Of a stretch of 64,000 nt of DNA, positions 1 through 9,490 are shown one piece after another. The position numbers and the translations under genes are program-made. Under the pieces are notes generated by a model. It did no database searches. It worked only from the letters and a program-made list of their open reading frames with translations, and had not been told where the DNA came from. Each line of letters opens with the position of its first letter. Within the stretch, counting starts at the first letter, position 1. The DNA is from Marinifilum caeruleilacunae (GTDB lineage Bacteria; Bacteroidota; Bacteroidia; Bacteroidales; Marinifilaceae): the NCBI RefSeq assembly GCF_013141825.1, contig NZ_RZNH01000007.1, forward strand, positions 88,744 through 152,743, written 5' to 3'.

Positions 1-299
1 AAACCGTTGGCTGTATATGTTTTTACAGCTGTACCCACCAATTCATCTCCTTTTTTAGCTGGGTAGAATTCCAAAAGATCACCAGAAGGCATCTCAACCG
101 AATACATTTCCTCGCTAGGATTGTTATCAAATGCAGGAACAACTTCTTTAATTGCTTTTAATTTCTTAGCCAATTTTGCAGCGGCGATAGGCTCTTTGGT
201 TAACTCATAAAGTCCACCCAATGCAGCTGAGGCAACTAGTGTTACAATGAATAACACCAGAACCATATTTATAAATGTAGATTCTTTTTTACCAGCCAT
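1..299 (-). CDS. rnfG: Rnf electron transport complex subunit G (partial, C-terminus outside window)
   Basis: RnfG is the periplasm-facing subunit of the ion-translocating ferredoxin:NAD+ oxidoreductase and carries covalently bound FMN in this family. The first 99 codons are visible: a short basic N-terminus, one membrane segment at about residues 10-30, then the family-typical stretch YELTKEPIAAAK followed by a region with the conserved VVPAFDNNP motif. The FMN-attachment threonine lies in the missing C-terminal half, beyond base 1. The ATG lies two bases after the rnfD stop, so it is the fifth gene of the rseC-rnfBCDG operon, and rnfE and rnfA would be expected beyond the window edge. Identification rests on position plus the N-terminal sequence. 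Confidence 0.9.
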   Translation of the reverse strand, partial: MAGKKESTFINMVLVLFIVTLVASAALGGLYELTKEPIAAAKLAKKLKAIKEVVPAFDNNPSEEMYSVEMPSGDLLEFYPAKKGDELVGTAVKTYTANG

Positions 300-301
300 G
301 A

Positions 302-1297
302 TTATTTCCTTTTTTCGCCGAAACGCTTAGGTTTAACATACACATTAATTAGCGGTACAAATGCATTCATAATCAGAATTGCAAATGAAACTCCTTCAGG
401 ATATGCTCCAAACACACGAATTACTACGGTTAGAACTCCAATTCCGATACCGTAAATAATCATTCCTTTGTTCGACATAGGAGAAGTTACATAGTCGGTT
501 GCCATAAAGATACCACCCAATAGCAAACCACCAGTTAAAATGTGGAATAACGGACCAGCATAAGCTTCAGGATCTACCATGTGAAGGATTCCTGTGAAAA
601 TGGCTACAGAACCTATTACTGATACTGGAATGTGCCATGTAATGATTTTACGAATCAACATGTAAATCAATCCAAGAACCAGTGCAGCACCAGCAATTTC
701 ACCCATCGAACCTCCCATGTTACCAAGGAAAAGATCCATGTTAGATGGAATTTCAGACATTAATTTAGACAATGGCTGTCCGCTATTTAATCCTTCTTTG
801 ATGATGGCAAGAGGTGTAGCTCCGGTTTCAACATCGATATATCCCGATGAAAGACCGGTAGGTTTTGGCCAGCTTGTCATTTGAACCGGGAAGGAGATCA
901 AAAGGAATACACGACCAACCAATGCAGGGTTGAATACGTTATTCCCTAATCCACCAAATGTCATTTTACCAATACCGATTGATACCAATGCACCAATAAT
1001 AATGATCCAAATAGGAAGATTTGAAGGTACATTAAAGGCCAAAAGAATACCTGTAATCAAGGCAGAACCATCGTTAATGGTAACCTCGCTTTGTAAAATG
1101 TATTTTTGAATTAAGAATTCGAATAAGTAACATGATGCTACGGCGGTTAGAGTGACTACAAGAGCACCTAATCCAAAGTAAAAGAACGAAAACAGCAGCG
1201 CCGGAAGCATCGCAAATACCACACCATACATATTTTTTTGTATGGAATCTCCACTGTGAACATGCGGAGATGGTGCGACAAGTACTTTGGTGTTCAT
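302..1297 (-). CDS. rnfD: Rnf electron transport complex subunit D
   Basis: RnfD is an integral membrane subunit of the Rnf complex (NqrB/RnfD family), carrying covalent FMN and taking part in Na+ or H+ translocation. The 331-residue product has about nine or ten hydrophobic segments and the attachment motif TGAT at residues 158-161, where Thr161 is the expected FMN-linked residue (the usual motif is S-G-A-T). The stretch GNNVFNPALVGR near residue 118 is also typical. Length matches the family. The gene sits 71 bases downstream of rnfC and two bases before rnfG. Nothing looks damaged. Confidence 0.95.
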   Translation of the reverse strand: MNTKVLVAPSPHVHSGDSIQKNMYGVVFAMLPALLFSFFYFGLGALVVTLTAVASCYLFEFLIQKYILQSEVTINDGSALITGILLAFNVPSNLPIWIIIIGALVSIGIGKMTFGGLGNNVFNPALVGRVFLLISFPVQMTSWPKPTGLSSGYIDVETGATPLAIIKEGLNSGQPLSKLMSEIPSNMDLFLGNMGGSMGEIAGAALVLGLIYMLIRKIITWHIPVSVIGSVAIFTGILHMVDPEAYAGPLFHILTGGLLLGGIFMATDYVTSPMSNKGMIIYGIGIGVLTVVIRVFGAYPEGVSFAILIMNAFVPLINVYVKPKRFGEKRK

Positions 1298-1368
1298 ATC
1301 TATTTGTTAATTAGTTTATTTTTAATTTGGTAAATGAGTGTTTATCTCAACTCATTGTGAATTGCTAA

Positions 1369-2697
1369 TTATTTACGTGCTCTCATAATCTGACCCACTT
1401 TTCCTTTTCCTAATCGGATATAATCCAATAAAGGACGGTGTGCAGGACAGGTATAGCTACAAGAACCACATTCGATACAATCCATAACTGCATCTTTTTC
1501 AAGTCGCTCGTAATTTTTCTGATCGGCACATACCATAAGCAAGTATGGTTCAAGACCCATCGGACAAACAGAAACACACTTACCACAACGGATACAAGCT
1601 TTTGTAGCCTTACGTGCAGTTTCTTCACGAGGAAGTAGCAATAATCCAGAGCTTCCTTTTGTTAATGGCACATCGACGCTCGAAAGGGCTTTACCCATCA
1701 TCGGACCACCACCAACAATTTTACCTGTATCTTCAGGCATACCACCAGCAGCTTCGATAATGTCCTTAACCGGAGTACCAATTCTGAACATCCAGTTCGA
1801 AGGGTTCTTTAGCGATTTTCCTGTAATGGTAGCAACACGCTCGATTAGTGGCTTGTTTTTCTGAATTGCTTCGTAAACAGCATAAGCTGTACCTACGTTT
1901 TGAACTACAGCACCAACTTCAATAGGCAAGGCTCCCGATGGAACTTCACGTTTGATGGTTGCCGAAATCAACTGCTTTTCGCCACCTTGTGGATATTGTG
2001 TTTTTAAAGGACAAATTTCAATTCCTTCGTAATTGGTAGCCAATTTTGTAAGGTGTGCAATTGCATCTGGTTTGTTGTTCTCGATACCAATAATTGCTTT
2101 ATTCACTTCCAAAGCTTTCATTAGAATCTGAGTACCAACCAATACTTCATCGCCTTTTTCAAGCATGATTCTGTGGTCAGAAGTCAAATAAGGCTCACAC
2201 TCTACCGCATTAATAATTAATACCTCTGCAGTTTTTCCCGGAGGAACCGAAAGTTTTACATGGGCAGGGAAGGTAGCTCCACCAAGTCCAACGATACCTG
2301 CATCGCCAACTCTTTTGATGATTTCTTCCTTGCTTGCGCTGATTTCTGTAAGCAGTTTTTCGCTTCGGTCGATGTGTTCCAACCATTCATCGCCTTCTAC
2401 CTTAATAATGATCGAAGTTCTGCGGAAACCGCTTGCATCCATGATATCATCTACCTTGAATACTTTTCCTGAAACCGAAGAGTGAATGTTTGCGGATACA
2501 AATCCTGAAGATTTGGCAATTAATTGTCCTACTTTAACTTCGTCGTTCTTTTTTACAACAGGAGTAGCAGGAGCACCAATATGTTGTGAAATTGGAATGC
2601 TAACCATTTGGGGTATTGGCAATGCCTGGATTGCGCTATCAGCAGATAGTTTGTTTTCTGCCGGGTGAATACCTCCTATAGAAAATGTTTTTAACAC
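1369..2697 (-). CDS. rnfC: Rnf electron transport complex subunit C
   Basis: RnfC is the peripheral subunit that binds NADH/FMN and Fe-S clusters in the Rnf complex. Visible features: the N-terminal GGIHPAENK motif, a nucleotide/FMN-binding region with GIVGLGGATFPAHVK near residue 135, an SLBB-like part, and two 4Fe-4S motifs at about residues 368 (CIRCGKCVSVCP) and 407 (CIECGSCSYTCP). At 442 residues it is a compact RnfC without the long Ala/Lys-rich C-terminal tail of the E. coli RsxC. The start is GTG, chosen because a perfect AGGAGG lies seven bases upstream (2705-2710), which is unusual in this genome. It is 15 bases downstream of rnfB. Confidence 0.95.
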   Translation of the reverse strand: MLKTFSIGGIHPAENKLSADSAIQALPIPQMVSIPISQHIGAPATPVVKKNDEVKVGQLIAKSSGFVSANIHSSVSGKVFKVDDIMDASGFRRTSIIIKVEGDEWLEHIDRSEKLLTEISASKEEIIKRVGDAGIVGLGGATFPAHVKLSVPPGKTAEVLIINAVECEPYLTSDHRIMLEKGDEVLVGTQILMKALEVNKAIIGIENNKPDAIAHLTKLATNYEGIEICPLKTQYPQGGEKQLISATIKREVPSGALPIEVGAVVQNVGTAYAVYEAIQKNKPLIERVATITGKSLKNPSNWMFRIGTPVKDIIEAAGGMPEDTGKIVGGGPMMGKALSSVDVPLTKGSSGLLLLPREETARKATKACIRCGKCVSVCPMGLEPYLLMVCADQKNYERLEKDAVMDCIECGSCSYTCPAHRPLLDYIRLGKGKVGQIMRARK

Positions 2698-2704
2698 TGA
2701 TTAT

Positions 2705-2710
2705 CCTCCT
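2705..2710 (-). promoter_or_regulatory. Shine-Dalgarno AGGAGG setting the GTG start of rnfC
   Basis: On the minus strand the hexamer AGGAGG stands seven bases before a GTG codon at 2695-2697. Most other genes in the window have no such motif, in line with Bacteroidota initiation. The perfect match decides the rnfC start and suggests boosted initiation inside the operon. Confidence 0.7.
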
Positions 2711-2712
2711 AT

Positions 2713-3666
2713 TTATTTGTTATCAGATGTTTCTTCTTTCGAATCGTTTGCTTTAGGCTCAGCTTTAGGAGCATCTTTAACTTCCGTTTTTGCCGCAGCA
2801 GCTGGCTTAACTGTTTTTGCATCAGGTTTTGCAGCTGGCTTTTCTTTGCGAGGAGGGAAGTTTAGTTCATGTATTGCATTGGTTGGACAAACCACCACAC
2901 ATTTTCTACACAACTTACATTTGTTGTAGTCAATGTAGGCAAGGTTGTTTTCTACCACAATTGCATCGAAAGGACATTCCTTTTCGCATTTGCGACAACC
3001 AATACATGCCACATCACATGCTTTTTTAGCAATGGCACCTTTGTCTTTGTTTACACACGATACAAAGATTCTGCGGCTCTTAGGACCTTTTTTACGAAGC
3101 TCGATAATGTTGTTTGGACAAGCCGTAACACATGCTCCACAAGAAACACATTTGTCTTCGATAATTACCGGAAGACCTGTTTCTTCATCCATATACATTG
3201 CATCGAAGTTACATGCTTCAACACATTCACCTAAACCTAAACAACCGTGCTGACAACCTGTTTCACCACTGTAAAGTGATGCTGAAATGGAACAAGATGT
3301 GGCACCATCATATTGGTTAGTTCTTGGTCGGTTTTCGCAAGTACCGTTACAACGAACAACAGCAACAGTTGGGTCTGCTGCTTTTACTTCGTGACCTAAC
3401 AGGGCACCTACATGCGACATAACTGCAGCGCCTCCAACAGGACAGTTGAAGTTAGAGATGTCGTCGGCTTTAACCAATGCTTCGGCAAAACCTCTACAAC
3501 CCGGATAACCACAACCCCCACAGTTTGCTGCAGGCAATGCTTCTTCAACCTCGTCGATTCGAGGATCTTCGTACACTTTGAATTTTTGGGCTACAAAATA
3601 CAGGATAATTGCTGCTGTAACACCAATCGCACACAAAGCCAGAATAGTGATAGCTATAATGCTCAT
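2713..3666 (-). CDS. rnfB: Rnf electron transport complex subunit B
   Basis: RnfB is the multi-cluster ferredoxin-like subunit that accepts electrons from ferredoxin. The 317-residue protein has an N-terminal membrane anchor (residues 3-25), the Fe-S domain with C49, C52, C57 and C75 in NCGGCGYPGCRGFAEA, a Cys-rich segment near 137-151, and ferredoxin motifs including CVSCGACVTACP, CIGCRKCEKECP and CKLCRKCVVVCP. The last roughly 45 residues are an Ala/Lys/Pro/Glu-rich low-complexity tail with no cluster motif, probably a disordered extension. It starts four bases after rseC ends and leads into rnfC. Confidence 0.95.
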   Translation of the reverse strand: MSIIAITILALCAIGVTAAIILYFVAQKFKVYEDPRIDEVEEALPAANCGGCGYPGCRGFAEALVKADDISNFNCPVGGAAVMSHVGALLGHEVKAADPTVAVVRCNGTCENRPRTNQYDGATSCSISASLYSGETGCQHGCLGLGECVEACNFDAMYMDEETGLPVIIEDKCVSCGACVTACPNNIIELRKKGPKSRRIFVSCVNKDKGAIAKKACDVACIGCRKCEKECPFDAIVVENNLAYIDYNKCKLCRKCVVVCPTNAIHELNFPPRKEKPAAKPDAKTVKPAAAAKTEVKDAPKAEPKANDSKEETSDNK

Positions 3667-3670
3667 AGAA

Positions 3671-4099
3671 TTAAATGTTTACGATTTTTTCTATTGTAAA
3701 TGAAAACGTTTTTTTTAAGCGTCCTTTAAAAAAGGACAATATGATATAATAAGGTGGTAAAACTGCCAATGACAATAAACCACTTATTAATTCGTCGTTA
3801 GTAATTGTTGTTGCAATGAAAAGTACCAGTAAAACAAGTACGAAAGGCAAAACATAGGCAAGTATTAAAGCAAACCAACCCAAGGATTCCTGGTAGGTTA
3901 ATTTTACCTTTTCACCAACCGAATACTTGTTGCTGTAATCAATAACATCAATCGATTTTTCCTTCATGTCGGACATTGTACATGCTCCTTTGGCATGACA
4001 TCCTGCACAAGCCGAAACATTAACAATTCCGACCGTAATCTTACCATCCTCAATTTCAAGGATCGTCCCCTCGTGATCAATTTGTTTGGGATTACTCAT
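3671..4099 (-). CDS. rseC: RseC/RsxC-associated SoxR-reducing system family protein
   Basis: A 142-residue member of the RseC (SoxR-reducing system) family, here the first gene of the rnf operon. The N-terminal half holds C31, C34 and C40 in CAGCHAKGAC, a conserved family motif likely to bind metal or undergo redox change. Two hydrophobic segments follow at about residues 75-95 and 100-120. RseC proteins accompany Rnf/Rsx genes in many Bacteroidota and proteobacteria, but their biochemical role is unsettled. The rnfB start lies four bases downstream. A TAATTTTG element at 4184-4191 (minus) could be its -7 box, though no good -33 element is visible. Confidence 0.85.
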   Translation of the reverse strand: MSNPKQIDHEGTILEIEDGKITVGIVNVSACAGCHAKGACTMSDMKEKSIDVIDYSNKYSVGEKVKLTYQESLGWFALILAYVLPFVLVLLVLFIATTITNDELISGLLSLAVLPPYYIILSFFKGRLKKTFSFTIEKIVNI

Positions 4100-4489
4100 A
4101 GTTTAGCCCCTTTTTAGTATTGCATGTGTTTGTTTGCTGTATATCAGTGCGTTTTAATGCGCATGTTATTTAACACATGGCAACAAAATTAACACTTTAG
4201 GGCACATTCCATCCTGAAAAAGTCTATTTATAGTGTGTTTAAATAGAGGGACTTCCTTGCTTTTGTAATGTGGAGATTGCAATTTTTGATGTATCTATAT
4301 TGGTTACAGTTAGTTTGGGCTATTCAAGAAAAAAATCGTTAATTTTAGTGTTTTCCGCAAACGAGGTAATTTAGAATGTTTGTAAATAAATTGAGCTTTA
4401 TCCGTTCAAATTTTATTGAAATGGAAAATGAAATGTGATTTTATTAACTAAAAACATACTTTTTATTAAATCTTTACTAGCCCCAAATT
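4100..4489. other. Divergent intergenic region between rseC-rnf operon and virK-like gene
   Basis: About 390 bases with no convincing gene. It should carry both divergent promoters. On the minus strand TAATTTTG (4191 to 4184) matches the Bacteroidetes -7 box TAnnTTTG, which would give a 5' leader near 80 nt for rseC; its -33 partner is not evident. On the plus strand no consensus promoter stands out. Short AT-rich ORFs are present but look like chance. Confidence 0.4.
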
Positions 4490-4957
4490 ATGAAAAAACT
4501 ATTGTTACTTAGCTTATTACTTATTCCTGGTGTATTAATGGCAAAAACTCAAAAGCTAAACTCTTTTGAAGGAATAATGGATGCCTTAAAAGAGGGAAAA
4601 GTAGTTCATGCAGTATTTTATTACAAGGATTGTCAATTGATTAGTGATAATGAAATTGAAGATGAAAGTGTTGATGCCGTAGGTGGGATGAAAATTGACA
4701 CCTGGGAGTATTTTGCCAAAGGTTCAATTCGAAATAAGGAAGCTTTTGTGGTAACTTCTACCTCTAAATTAATCGCGAATCCGAAAGGAAAAGGCTACGT
4801 GTACAATTACGTAAAACTTAGAATTTATGAATCGGGAAAGGTGAAAATTACCGCTAATTATCTTGATTCGGTAACACATGAAGAAACCATGACCGAAAAC
4901 TTCTTCACCAAGGTTAACGATGGAGAAAATGGGGCAGCACACTTCTTTGCCCATTAA
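4490..4957 (+). CDS. VirK-like secreted protein
   Basis: A 155-residue protein with a clear Sec signal peptide (MKKLLLLSLLLIPGVLMA, cleavage after about residue 18). The mature part resembles the VirK family (PF06903 as I recognise it): a region around FEGIMDALKEGKVVHAVFYYKDCQL, one Cys, and beta-rich C-terminal sequence. VirK was named from Agrobacterium, where it is a periplasmic protein of unclear function; relatives occur widely, so no virulence role is implied. It is a single gene facing away from the rnf operon and ends at a bidirectional terminator. Family assignment is moderately sure; function unknown. Confidence 0.6.
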   Translation: MKKLLLLSLLLIPGVLMAKTQKLNSFEGIMDALKEGKVVHAVFYYKDCQLISDNEIEDESVDAVGGMKIDTWEYFAKGSIRNKEAFVVTSTSKLIANPKGKGYVYNYVKLRIYESGKVKITANYLDSVTHEETMTENFFTKVNDGENGAAHFFAH

Positions 4958-4990
4958 TCGAACTAAGGTTATTAGAATATGGAAATAAAA

Positions 4991-5024
4991 AAAGAGCGAA
5001 TCAAACGTGATTCGCTCTTTTTTT
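4991..5024. terminator. Bidirectional intrinsic terminator
   Basis: Perfect inverted repeat AAAGAGCGAATCA / TGATTCGCTCTTT (13 bp, 4-nt loop) flanked by A-run and T-run, lying between the converging virK-like and barrel-protein genes, so it can stop transcription both ways. Confidence 0.9.
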
Positions 5025-5026
5025 AT

Positions 5027-6412
5027 CTAAAACTGAAAGCGTAATGCGATATAGGGCATCACAGAATTATCGGCCTTGTAGGTGCCGTCATCCTGTTTGT
5101 TCCAGGTCCATTTATAATCGATTCCCGTTGCTATAATTGGGCTAATTTTGTAGGCGAATCTCAGTAATGCCAACGAGTTTTCGTCAAAATCAAATGCATT
5201 TCCAAAATCAACCAAATTCGCTTTTGTATAATATCCTTCTATGATAATTTTATCGAATAAATCTTTGGTGCGTAGGTTTAGCTGCATGGTAGCAGGAGTT
5301 TCTTCGCTCACATTATCGGGTAACAACAAGTTACCACCAACTAAAACTTTATCCATTAAAGAGGCAGTTAAAGATCCATAAATGCCTTGCTTGTTTTTTG
5401 CATCGCCAAGGGCAGCAATTTTAGTGTCTTTGTTAATTTCATAATGGGCATCGAAGAATTGTGGCAGATAATTATCGGTATACCAAAGGCGCTCTATTCT
5501 CGAATTCAACCTGAAAAAATTACCTACGATATTCATATTGGCATTTACACCAATTCCCATTCCTTTACCAGCACCATAGCCCTGGCTTGGCGGAATTGCC
5601 TGCTGATATCTTGCCAAAGAGTCTGATTTTACCTTGGCCAATTTGCTAAAGTGGGTATATCCCGTAAGGTTTATAAAACCAGAGTTGATAAAAGTAATTC
5701 CCATATCGAAACCATAAGCTTTCATGCCATCTGAAAGGAATTCATTTTTACCCGACTCATCTCCAAAACGATTGGTTTCATCTTTATCGGTGATGTATGA
5801 AAAACCAAAATCAAGGGTTTTAAGAACAGGAATTCCGCTGGCTCCAAAAGGACGTACATAAGGACGTATGGCAAAAAGGTTGAACGATTCTAGGTTAAAA
5901 TCGCTGTACAATCCTTCGATACCAACTACTTTTTTGATTCTGATATCGTAACTTAACCCTACTTTTCTTTTTTCGAAACTAGGTGAGTTATTGTAATTGT
6001 TCAGCAAACTTCCGTAACCAAGCGATTCGCCTCGCAGCTGGCCTACTTTTAGAAAAACCGGATCTTTTTTCTTGCGACCATAACGCACATAGCTGATCAG
6101 GCGCAAAACACCACTTCCATTTTTGAACTCGTCGCTATAAAAATCGCCAGTTTCCAGGTTAAAATAGACAGGGATATCGAAACCAACACCCACTTTTCCA
6201 AGGTTTAACTCTGGCTGAAATCTGGCTCCTGCATAGTTTTCTCCACCTATTCTTGCAAAAGCAAAGGCTCCGGTGAAAAGACTTATTGAGTCAGGATTAC
6301 TCAAGTTTTCAAATGAATTGTCGAAACCATAAAATGAATTGTCTTCCTGTGCCATCATATAATTTGTGCACAAGAGTACTGACAATAAAGAGAGTAGTAA
6401 TCGTTTTTTCAT
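5027..6412 (-). CDS. Predicted outer-membrane beta-barrel protein
   Basis: A 461-residue protein with a signal peptide (residues 1-21, ending MMAQ). The mature sequence shows repeated alternation of hydrophobic and aromatic residues in short strands, glycine-rich turns, and a C-terminal strand ending ALRFQF, a phenylalanine-terminated outer-membrane signature. It resembles porin-like proteins of unknown substrate in Bacteroidota. The gene follows recG on the same strand after a gap of about 120 bases and ends at a bidirectional terminator. No specific porin family is recognised; transport of a small solute is only a guess. Confidence 0.65.
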   Translation of the reverse strand: MKKRLLLSLLSVLLCTNYMMAQEDNSFYGFDNSFENLSNPDSISLFTGAFAFARIGGENYAGARFQPELNLGKVGVGFDIPVYFNLETGDFYSDEFKNGSGVLRLISYVRYGRKKKDPVFLKVGQLRGESLGYGSLLNNYNNSPSFEKRKVGLSYDIRIKKVVGIEGLYSDFNLESFNLFAIRPYVRPFGASGIPVLKTLDFGFSYITDKDETNRFGDESGKNEFLSDGMKAYGFDMGITFINSGFINLTGYTHFSKLAKVKSDSLARYQQAIPPSQGYGAGKGMGIGVNANMNIVGNFFRLNSRIERLWYTDNYLPQFFDAHYEINKDTKIAALGDAKNKQGIYGSLTASLMDKVLVGGNLLLPDNVSEETPATMQLNLRTKDLFDKIIIEGYYTKANLVDFGNAFDFDENSLALLRFAYKISPIIATGIDYKWTWNKQDDGTYKADNSVMPYIALRFQF

Positions 6413-6535
6413 AAATGTATAGATTGATTATTGTGTAAACCGAATAAATAGGGAATTACCCTAAAAACAACAGTGCATTAACTTGTGAAATAATGTGCTT
6501 TTGTTCAAGTTTAATTGTGAAACTTGTGTTGATAT

Positions 6536-8641
6536 TTAAGAGATTACGCTCCAGTTGATTTTCGTTTTGCTCAATCGCTTCACTTGTTTGGCCAAAGTAA
6601 AGTTCTCTTCCTTTTCAAGCAAAGGGTCATGATCAAGAATTTCCTGGGCTACATCGCGTGCATACTGCAATAGTTGGCCATCTTTACCCAGGTGAGCAAT
6701 TTTCAAATCATAAGAGATTCCACTCTGTTGTGTTCCTTCAATATCGCCTGGCCCACGTAATTTAAGGTCTACTTCGGCAATTTCAAATCCATCGTTGGTT
6801 CGCACCATAGTTTCAATCCTTTTTCTCGATTCGTTCGAGATTTTATAGGACGACATCAAAATACAATAGGATTGTTCTGCACCTCGACCAACTCTACCAC
6901 GTAACTGATGCAATTGAGATAAACCAAATCGTTCGGTACTCTCGATTACCATTACCGAAGCATTGGGAACATTCACACCTACTTCGATTACCGTAGTGGC
7001 AACCATTATTTTGGTTTCTCCCTGTGCAAATCGTTGCATTTCTGCATCTTTCTCTGCAGGTTTCATTTTACCATGAACCATGCTGATGCCATATTTTTCA
7101 GGTGGAAATGATTTTGCAACGCTTTCGTATCCTTCTTCCAGGTTTTTGTAATCCATTTTTTCCGATTCTTTAATCATCGGATACACCAAATAGATTTGTC
7201 TTCCCAGGTCGATCTGCTTCTTCATGAACTCATACACCTGTCGCCTTTTGTTCTCAAAATAGTGAACGGTCTGAATGGGTTTCCTTCCAGGTGGCAACTC
7301 ATCAATAACAGAAACTTCCAGATCGCCATACAGTGTCATGGCTAGGGTTCTTGGAATTGGGGTTGCTGTCATCACCAATACATGAGGAGGAATATTGTTT
7401 TTCTTCCATAATCGTGCACGCTGAGCCACACCAAACCTGTGTTGTTCGTCGATAATAACCAGTCCGAGGTTATGAAACTGCACCACATCTTCCAGCAAAG
7501 CATGAGTTCCAATTAGAATTTGCAACTCACCACTCTGCAGATCTTCATGAATTCTTCTTCTGTCTTTTTGTTTGGTCGATCCGGTAAGCAATGCCACATT
7601 TACATCAATTCCTTCCAGAAATTCAGAAATGCTTTCCATATGCTGGGTGGCTAAAATTTCGGTCGGAGCCATCAAACAAGCCTGGCAACCATTATCAAGA
7701 GCCATCAGCATACACATTAACCCCACCATGGTTTTGCCACTTCCCACATCACCTTGCAGCAGGCGATTCATCTGTTTGCCAGAACCAACATCTTTTCGGA
7801 TTTCTTTGATCACTCGCTTTTGAGCATTGGTTAACTCAAAGGGCAAGTTATTTTTATAGAATGAATTAAAGTTATCTCCAATGATCGAGAACGGATGTCC
7901 TTTGTAAAGAACTTTCCGTTTCATTTTCATTTTTAGGATGTTGAGCTGGATGTAAAACAGCTCTTCAAACTTTAAGCGATACTGTGCCTTTTTTAGAAGT
8001 TCGGTATTGCTTGGAAAATGAATTTGAAGCAAAGCTTCATGTAAATTGATTAAGCCAAGCCTTTTAATAAGTGGAGCAGGTAAAGTTTCGGGTATTTTTC
8101 CATTGACAGATTTTAGTGCATTTTCCTGAAGTTTTTGAATTGCCTTCGAGTTCAGGAAACTGTTTTTCATCTTCTCGGTGGTAAGGTAAAACGACTGTAG
8201 CGAAGCGTTGATTTTGCCATTTGTTTTACCGGCCTCTTCTAGTTCTGGATGCACAACATTTATCTTGCGGTTGAACTCGGAAGGTTTTCCAAATACAATG
8301 TATTCGGTATTTGGCTTCAAGCTGCCTTTAATGTATTTAATGCCCTTAAACCATACCAATTCCATTGTATCTTCTCCATCGGTAAAATAGGCAACCAATC
8401 TTTGCTGGCGTTTTTCTCCCAGGGTTTCAATGCCCGTAATTTGTCCTCTTACCTGGATGTAAGGCAATTTAGAGTTGATTTCCTTGATCGAATAGAATTT
8501 TGTTCTATCGATATATTTGTAAGGAAAATGATACAATAAGTCTTCGTAACTATAAATCGATAATTCCTGATTTAAGATAGAAGCCCTTTTGGGACCCACT
8601 CCTGCTAAAAATTTTATATCCAGACCTGCTAATTCAGACAT
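6536..8641 (-). CDS. recG: ATP-dependent DNA helicase RecG
   Basis: RecG is the double-stranded DNA translocase that regresses stalled forks and processes Holliday junctions. The 701-residue product shows the N-terminal wedge/OB domain (about residues 55-150), Walker A GDVGSGKT at 297-304, the DEQH box with DEQHRFG, motif III TATPIPRT, and the C-terminal helicase domain with HGKMKPAEKD, VATTVIEVGVNVPNAS and QLRGRVGRG. Length is normal. It is divergent from the gene at 8735 and is followed on the same strand by the barrel protein, probably by chance. Confidence 0.97.
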   Translation of the reverse strand: MSELAGLDIKFLAGVGPKRASILNQELSIYSYEDLLYHFPYKYIDRTKFYSIKEINSKLPYIQVRGQITGIETLGEKRQQRLVAYFTDGEDTMELVWFKGIKYIKGSLKPNTEYIVFGKPSEFNRKINVVHPELEEAGKTNGKINASLQSFYLTTEKMKNSFLNSKAIQKLQENALKSVNGKIPETLPAPLIKRLGLINLHEALLQIHFPSNTELLKKAQYRLKFEELFYIQLNILKMKMKRKVLYKGHPFSIIGDNFNSFYKNNLPFELTNAQKRVIKEIRKDVGSGKQMNRLLQGDVGSGKTMVGLMCMLMALDNGCQACLMAPTEILATQHMESISEFLEGIDVNVALLTGSTKQKDRRRIHEDLQSGELQILIGTHALLEDVVQFHNLGLVIIDEQHRFGVAQRARLWKKNNIPPHVLVMTATPIPRTLAMTLYGDLEVSVIDELPPGRKPIQTVHYFENKRRQVYEFMKKQIDLGRQIYLVYPMIKESEKMDYKNLEEGYESVAKSFPPEKYGISMVHGKMKPAEKDAEMQRFAQGETKIMVATTVIEVGVNVPNASVMVIESTERFGLSQLHQLRGRVGRGAEQSYCILMSSYKISNESRKRIETMVRTNDGFEIAEVDLKLRGPGDIEGTQQSGISYDLKIAHLGKDGQLLQYARDVAQEILDHDPLLEKEENFTLAKQVKRLSKTKINWSVIS

Positions 8642-8734
8642 TTAAAAGATTAAAAGTTGAAAAATTCTAATAATTTTAATTGTTGAGAAACTCAAATTTA
8701 CAATTTAATTCGCCAAATATACATAAACACACGC

Positions 8735-9490
8735 ATGAGTGACATTCGTTACCAGTTAAAAAAAAGACTTTTTCGTTTAAAGACTTCACGTCGCAGGAGA
8801 TGGAAAAGAAGATCAGCATTTGCAAGAGATTTGTTTCGCAATGTTCTTGATGCCAAGTTGCATTATTATGCCTTTGGAGAACTTCAGAAAACCAGGCAAT
8901 TGGCTATAAAACTGCTGAAATCATCCTGTAAATCGCCTGCTGTGAGCCATCAGCGAGCCAATGATTTAAAGGAAGAGATTCTGAATTTAAAAAGAGGAAA
9001 AGATACCGATCGATTGGTTTTTCGTTTGATGAACCATTTTAAGTCGACCAATCCAATTTTTATTGGAAGTGGCTTGTCTTACTCAAAAGCTTATATGGCG
9101 AAGGTTGATTCGAGGCTTACAATAAATTGCATTGGAGATTGTTTAAAAAATGAGGAGATCAATTCTGAAATATTTAATCATCAGTTGGGAATTAAGAACA
9201 TTAAAATTGCAAGCTTTAGAGATATTACCAATGCAGATTTTGTGGTGATTAGCAATCTGGTTGCGCAGGAAGATATCCTGTTTTTTACAGAGAAGTATGA
9301 GAAAATATTGGGCTCAAAATGTACGATTGTACTCCTAAATATGCGTAAAAATTCGGAACTAATGCAGCTTTGGAGACAGCTACAAACAAATCAGGAATTT
9401 AAAATTTGTATCGATATGTTTTCTGCAGGTATATTGATTGCAGATCAAGATCTGCAAAAGCAGGAATATATTCGAAAAATATCAATATAG
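8735..9490 (+). CDS. Hypothetical protein, degenerate methyltransferase-like fold possible
   Basis: A 251-residue protein with no recognised family. The first 25 residues are very basic (KKRLFRLKTSRRRRWKRR), which could bind RNA or DNA. A helical segment follows to about residue 105, then a stretch (NPIFIGSGLSYSKAYMAK, later INCIGDC, ADFVVISNLV and CTIVLLNMR) that reads like alternating strands and helices of a Rossmann-type methyltransferase, but the usual GxGxG SAM loop is only vaguely present. It is divergent from recG and lies 89 bases before the adenosyltransferase gene. I treat it as an unknown; the methyltransferase idea is inference from pattern alone. Confidence 0.55.
   Translation: MSDIRYQLKKRLFRLKTSRRRRWKRRSAFARDLFRNVLDAKLHYYAFGELQKTRQLAIKLLKSSCKSPAVSHQRANDLKEEILNLKRGKDTDRLVFRLMNHFKSTNPIFIGSGLSYSKAYMAKVDSRLTINCIGDCLKNEEINSEIFNHQLGIKNIKIASFRDITNADFVVISNLVAQEDILFFTEKYEKILGSKCTIVLLNMRKNSELMQLWRQLQTNQEFKICIDMFSAGILIADQDLQKQEYIRKISI

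Noticed and set aside
2869-3234. 121-residue ORF opposite rnfB
   Set aside because: Thr/Cys/Phe-rich translation is the mirror of the ferredoxin cysteine codons, not a gene.
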